Below, piece by piece: positions 5,875-8,267 of a stretch of DNA of 8,267 nt (position 1 is its first letter; every line of letters starts with the position of its first letter). The notes under the pieces are model-generated. The model did no database searches, was not told the origin of the DNA, and was given only the letters and a program-made list of their open reading frames with translations. The stretch is taken from positions 1-8,267 of the forward strand of contig JAXHUK010000046.1 in NCBI GenBank assembly GCA_034189725.1, given 5' to 3'. The stretch is from JAXHUK01 sp034189725. Lineage in GTDB: Bacteria; Chloroflexota; Dehalococcoidia; SZUA-161. Made by a program: the position numbers and the translations under genes.

Positions 5875-8067
5875 CTATTTCTCCGGCACATCTGAAACGC
5901 GTCCTGCATTGATAACACCCTGCACACCCTCGATCTTGGAGAACAGACGACCAAGCTGCCCGATAGTGTTGATATCCAGGGTAAAGAATAAAGAGAGCAT
6001 CTCATCTTTGCGCTCACCAATTGCAACAGAAGCTATATTCACTTTCTCTCCGGAGATGAGAGCGGTGATATTGTGCAGCAGCCCCACGCGATCCCAGGCG
6101 TCGACACGTATGGTGACCGGGAAAGAGAAGCCTGATTTCCCCCAGGACACCTTGATCAGCCTCTCCTTCTCGTCTTCGTTGAGAACATTAGGGCAGTCCT
6201 TACGATGAACAGTCACCCCCCTGCTGCGGGTAACAAAGCCAATGATCTCGTCACCGGGTACAGGCTGGCAGCATGGCGCAATATGGGTGAGCAGGTCTCC
6301 AGCACCAAGAACTCGAATCGCAGATGTCGGTTTCGCCTTGAGAGGAGTTGTCGTTGCTGTTGCGGTAGTCTGTGGCCGTTCTTCCGGAGCGGTAAGCTTC
6401 ACGGCAATCATATGGGTACTGATGTCTCCACAACCAACGGCCGCCAGGAAATCATCCACACCTTCATACTTGAACAAACCTGAGATCCGCTCACGTTCAG
6501 CAAAGCTTACTCCCAGGCGGCGTAGTTCTTTCTCCAGGATAACCCGACCTCTCTCAATATTCTCCGACTTCTCCTGATGACGAAACCATTGCCTGATCTT
6601 CTCCCGTGCATGATGAGTATTCACATAACCGAGGTTGGGATTAAGCCAGTCCAGACTGGGCCCACGATCTGTTTTCGTCGCTTTGATCTCAACAGTGTCC
6701 CCATTTCGTAGCTGGTAATCCAGCGGAACCATTCTGCCGTTAACCTTTGCGCCAATACAGCGATGCCCGACTTCGGTATGAATACGGTACGCGAAATCGA
6801 GGGGCGTTGCTCCTTTGGGCATTTCTTTTATATCTCCCTTGGGAGTGTAGACGAATACCTGGCCCTGAAAGATATCCATTTTGATAGATTCAACGAATGA
6901 CGCGCCACTCAGTTCACGCTGCCACTCCATAAGCTGCCTGAGCCAGGCTATCTTGTCCTCAAACCCCACATCCTTCTTCGTTCCTTCTTTATATTTCCAG
7001 TGAGCAGCTACCCCGTATTCAGCAATATGGTGCATATGATATGTGCGAATTTGAACTTCCAATGGCCTGGCACCCAAACTCATTACAGTACTGTGCAGTC
7101 CCTGATACATGTTCTCTCTGGGATTGGCAATGAAATCATCGAACCGATCAGGAAGCGGATGCCAGAGGTTGTGGACAACACCTAACACGCTGTAGCAATC
7201 ATGAACGTTACTAACGAGCACACGTAAAGCGACCAGATCGTGAATATCGCTGAACTCCCTGCCCTGGGCGCTGTACTTCTCAACCTTCTTGTATACGCTG
7301 TGGATGCTCTTCAATCTCCCCGTTACTTCGGCCTTGATATTCTCCTTTTCGAGTTCCTCTTTAAGGATACGGCTTACCTGCAATATATAGCGCTCCCGCT
7401 TCACTCTACTATCGGTTATTAACTTGGAGGTCCGGTGATACATATCGGGCTGAAGATAGCTGAACGCCAGGTCTTCCAGTTGCCACTTTATCTGCCATAT
7501 TCCCAGGCGGTTCGCCAGAGGCACATAGATCTCCATAGTCTCACGAGCTATCTTCTGTTGTTTTTCCGCAGAGAGCGCTTTCAGGGTGAGCATATTGTGC
7601 AACCTATCGGCCAGCTTGATGATCACGACTCTGATATCTTCAGCGGTAGCTATGAACATTTTGCGCAGGTTTTCCACCTGCGCATCGCTCTCTCCGATAT
7701 TCGTGAGATCACCCTCCTGGACCTGGGCAGATATCTTGTCCAGCCGGGTCATCCCGTCTACCAGCTTCTTCACTTCGGTCCCGAAGCGTTCCTCGATCTT
7801 CTCCAGGGGTACGCCGCAATCCTCGGGGACATCATGGAGCAACGTCGCAGCGAGAGAATCCTCGTCGAGTTGCAGGTCAACCACAATCATCGCAGTCGCC
7901 AGCGGGTGCGTTATATAGGGCTCCCCCGACTTGCGAAATTGACCGTCGTGCGCCTCAAAGGCGAAGGCATACGCATCCTCTATCAAGGCAAGCTTATCCT
8001 CAGCGATGTACTCGCTCGCCTTCCCGATAAGGTCCTTTATGTCTGGATTCACGCTTTTGATATCCAT
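5875..8067 (-). CDS. relA: RelA/SpoT-family bifunctional (p)ppGpp synthetase/hydrolase (Rel)
   Basis: Makes and degrades the stringent-response alarmone (p)ppGpp. The HD hydrolase domain (about 35-185) looks active: RKSGEPYITHP 45-55, His78-Asp79, Glu82-Asp83 and LADRLHN 152-158 are all present, with HDVPED in place of the common HDVVED. The synthetase domain (about 245-360) has DIHDLVALRV, the RFDD motif at 308-311, YQGLHST 321-327, LEVQIRT 336-342 and EYGVAAHWKYKE. A TGS domain follows (about 398-461), then a helical region, a Thr/Pro/Ala-rich linker (about 561-582), the conserved-cysteine domain with Cys599-Cys600 and HRKDCPN 621-627, and a C-terminal ACT domain (about 648-722). The length of 730 aa is typical of long Rel. 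The start at 8067 is bounded by an in-frame TGA at 8074-8076, so the protein cannot begin further upstream at ATG, GTG or TTG. No Shine-Dalgarno precedes it. uvrC follows after 5 nt, implying one transcript. Confidence 0.96.
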   Translation of the reverse strand: MDIKSVNPDIKDLIGKASEYIAEDKLALIEDAYAFAFEAHDGQFRKSGEPYITHPLATAMIVVDLQLDEDSLAATLLHDVPEDCGVPLEKIEERFGTEVKKLVDGMTRLDKISAQVQEGDLTNIGESDAQVENLRKMFIATAEDIRVVIIKLADRLHNMLTLKALSAEKQQKIARETMEIYVPLANRLGIWQIKWQLEDLAFSYLQPDMYHRTSKLITDSRVKRERYILQVSRILKEELEKENIKAEVTGRLKSIHSVYKKVEKYSAQGREFSDIHDLVALRVLVSNVHDCYSVLGVVHNLWHPLPDRFDDFIANPRENMYQGLHSTVMSLGARPLEVQIRTYHMHHIAEYGVAAHWKYKEGTKKDVGFEDKIAWLRQLMEWQRELSGASFVESIKMDIFQGQVFVYTPKGDIKEMPKGATPLDFAYRIHTEVGHRCIGAKVNGRMVPLDYQLRNGDTVEIKATKTDRGPSLDWLNPNLGYVNTHHAREKIRQWFRHQEKSENIERGRVILEKELRRLGVSFAERERISGLFKYEGVDDFLAAVGCGDISTHMIAVKLTAPEERPQTTATATTTPLKAKPTSAIRVLGAGDLLTHIAPCCQPVPGDEIIGFVTRSRGVTVHRKDCPNVLNEDEKERLIKVSWGKSGFSFPVTIRVDAWDRVGLLHNITALISGEKVNIASVAIGERKDEMLSLFFTLDINTIGQLGRLFSKIEGVQGVINAGRVSDVPEK

Positions 8068-8076
8068 TCTAATTCA

Positions 8077-8105
8077 AGTATATTCCACGAGTGCCTCCGA
8101 TGCAA
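8077..8105 (-). promoter_or_regulatory. Predicted promoter for relA-uvrC, placed so close that the mRNA may be leaderless
   Basis: TATACT (8077-8082) matches the -10 consensus at 5 of 6 positions. TTGCAT (8100-8105) lies 17 nt upstream as a weak -35 (TTG conserved only). Initiation 6-7 nt after the -10 would fall at about 8070, roughly 3 nt before the relA ATG. This agrees with the lack of any Shine-Dalgarno there, but it is a prediction from motif matches only. Confidence 0.4.
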
Positions 8106-8180
8106 TCTCATTCCTGAACAAACGTGCATCCTGGCAAGGGTAATGGATTATGTCTACTATTCCGAAAATAGACCTTAATT

Positions 8181-8267
8181 CCGTTCGGCCTGAGCCCTTC
8201 GATAAGCTCAGGACAGGCTTGTCGAAGGGCCGTTCATGGTTCGACGGGCTCACCACGAACGGTGCTC
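8181..8267. repeat. REP-like palindromic repeat, running past the right edge
   Basis: Two or three nested inverted repeats are visible. CCTGAGC (8189-8195) pairs with GCTCAGG (8206-8212) around a 10-nt loop. CCCTTCGATAAGC (8195-8207) pairs with GCTTGTCGAAGGG (8217-8229), 12 of 13 positions plus one G-T pair. CCGTTCATGGT (8230-8240) pairs with ACCACGAACGG (8252-8262) with one mismatch. The motif CCTTCGAYAAGCTCAGG resembles a dispersed intergenic repeat I recall from many environmental bacterial genomes, including Chloroflexota; it is probably noncoding. The short minus-strand frame across it (8074-8256) is not a gene. The 75 bases between this repeat and the relA promoter (8106-8180) show nothing else that I can support. 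Confidence 0.75.

Noticed and set aside
8152..8173. GTCTA/TAGAC inverted repeat between the palindromes and the relA promoter
   Set aside because: Only 5 bp of stem around a 12-nt loop, about 80 nt upstream of the promoter; too short to separate from chance.
7435..8178. 247-aa plus-strand open frame
   Set aside because: Antisense to the conserved HD domain of relA. The translation is the kind of low-information product expected from the complementary strand, with no supporting start context or domain.
8074..8256. 60-aa minus-strand frame upstream of relA
   Set aside because: Much of it is translated from the palindromic repeat (VLSLSKGSGRTE-type peptide, often seen in spurious annotations). 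The rest covers the relA promoter region.

Overview
All genes in this window lie on the minus strand and read right to left. The content suggests a strictly anaerobic bacterium of roughly mid GC. The form of UvrC and Rel, the oxygen-sensitive CoA-reductase genes and the REP-like palindromes at the right end would all fit a sediment-type Chloroflexota (Dehalococcoidia-like) genome. That placement is an inference and needs a database search.

Right part (about 8267 to 4052). The right edge holds a palindromic repeat that continues past the window. Next come a probable promoter, relA (a long bifunctional-type (p)ppGpp synthetase/hydrolase, 730 aa) and, 5 nt after it, uvrC (605 aa, nucleotide excision repair nuclease). 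The two genes look like one transcription unit. The rel ATG has no Shine-Dalgarno, and the predicted -10 box lies so close that the mRNA may be leaderless.

Middle (3904 to 4051). This 148-nt gap holds an imperfect hairpin starting in the uvrC stop codon and a good promoter (TTGACA, 16 nt, extended -10) that fires the left operon.

Left part (3903 to 1). Four tightly packed genes encode two ASKHA-type [4Fe-4S] activator ATPases (277 aa, and at least 253 aa cut by the window edge) flanking two HGD-D family [4Fe-4S] subunits (415 and 366 aa). This is the full gene set of an ATP-driven, radical-type CoA-ester reductase or dehydratase: class I benzoyl-CoA reductase (Bcr/Bad/Bzd) or 2-hydroxyacyl-CoA dehydratase (Hgd/Had/Fld). 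Two distinct activators point to the benzoyl-CoA reductase side. Having the activator gene first points to the dehydratase side. The substrate cannot be read from the sequence.

The most notable observation is that the second ASKHA subunit keeps both Fe-S cysteines but has lost the phosphate-1 lysine and the DxGGQD phosphate-2 loop. The activator would then be a heterodimer with one degenerate nucleotide site. A second point is the RFDD motif in the Rel synthetase domain, a mix of the RxKD and ExDD types. No mobile element, CRISPR array, tRNA or rRNA was seen.
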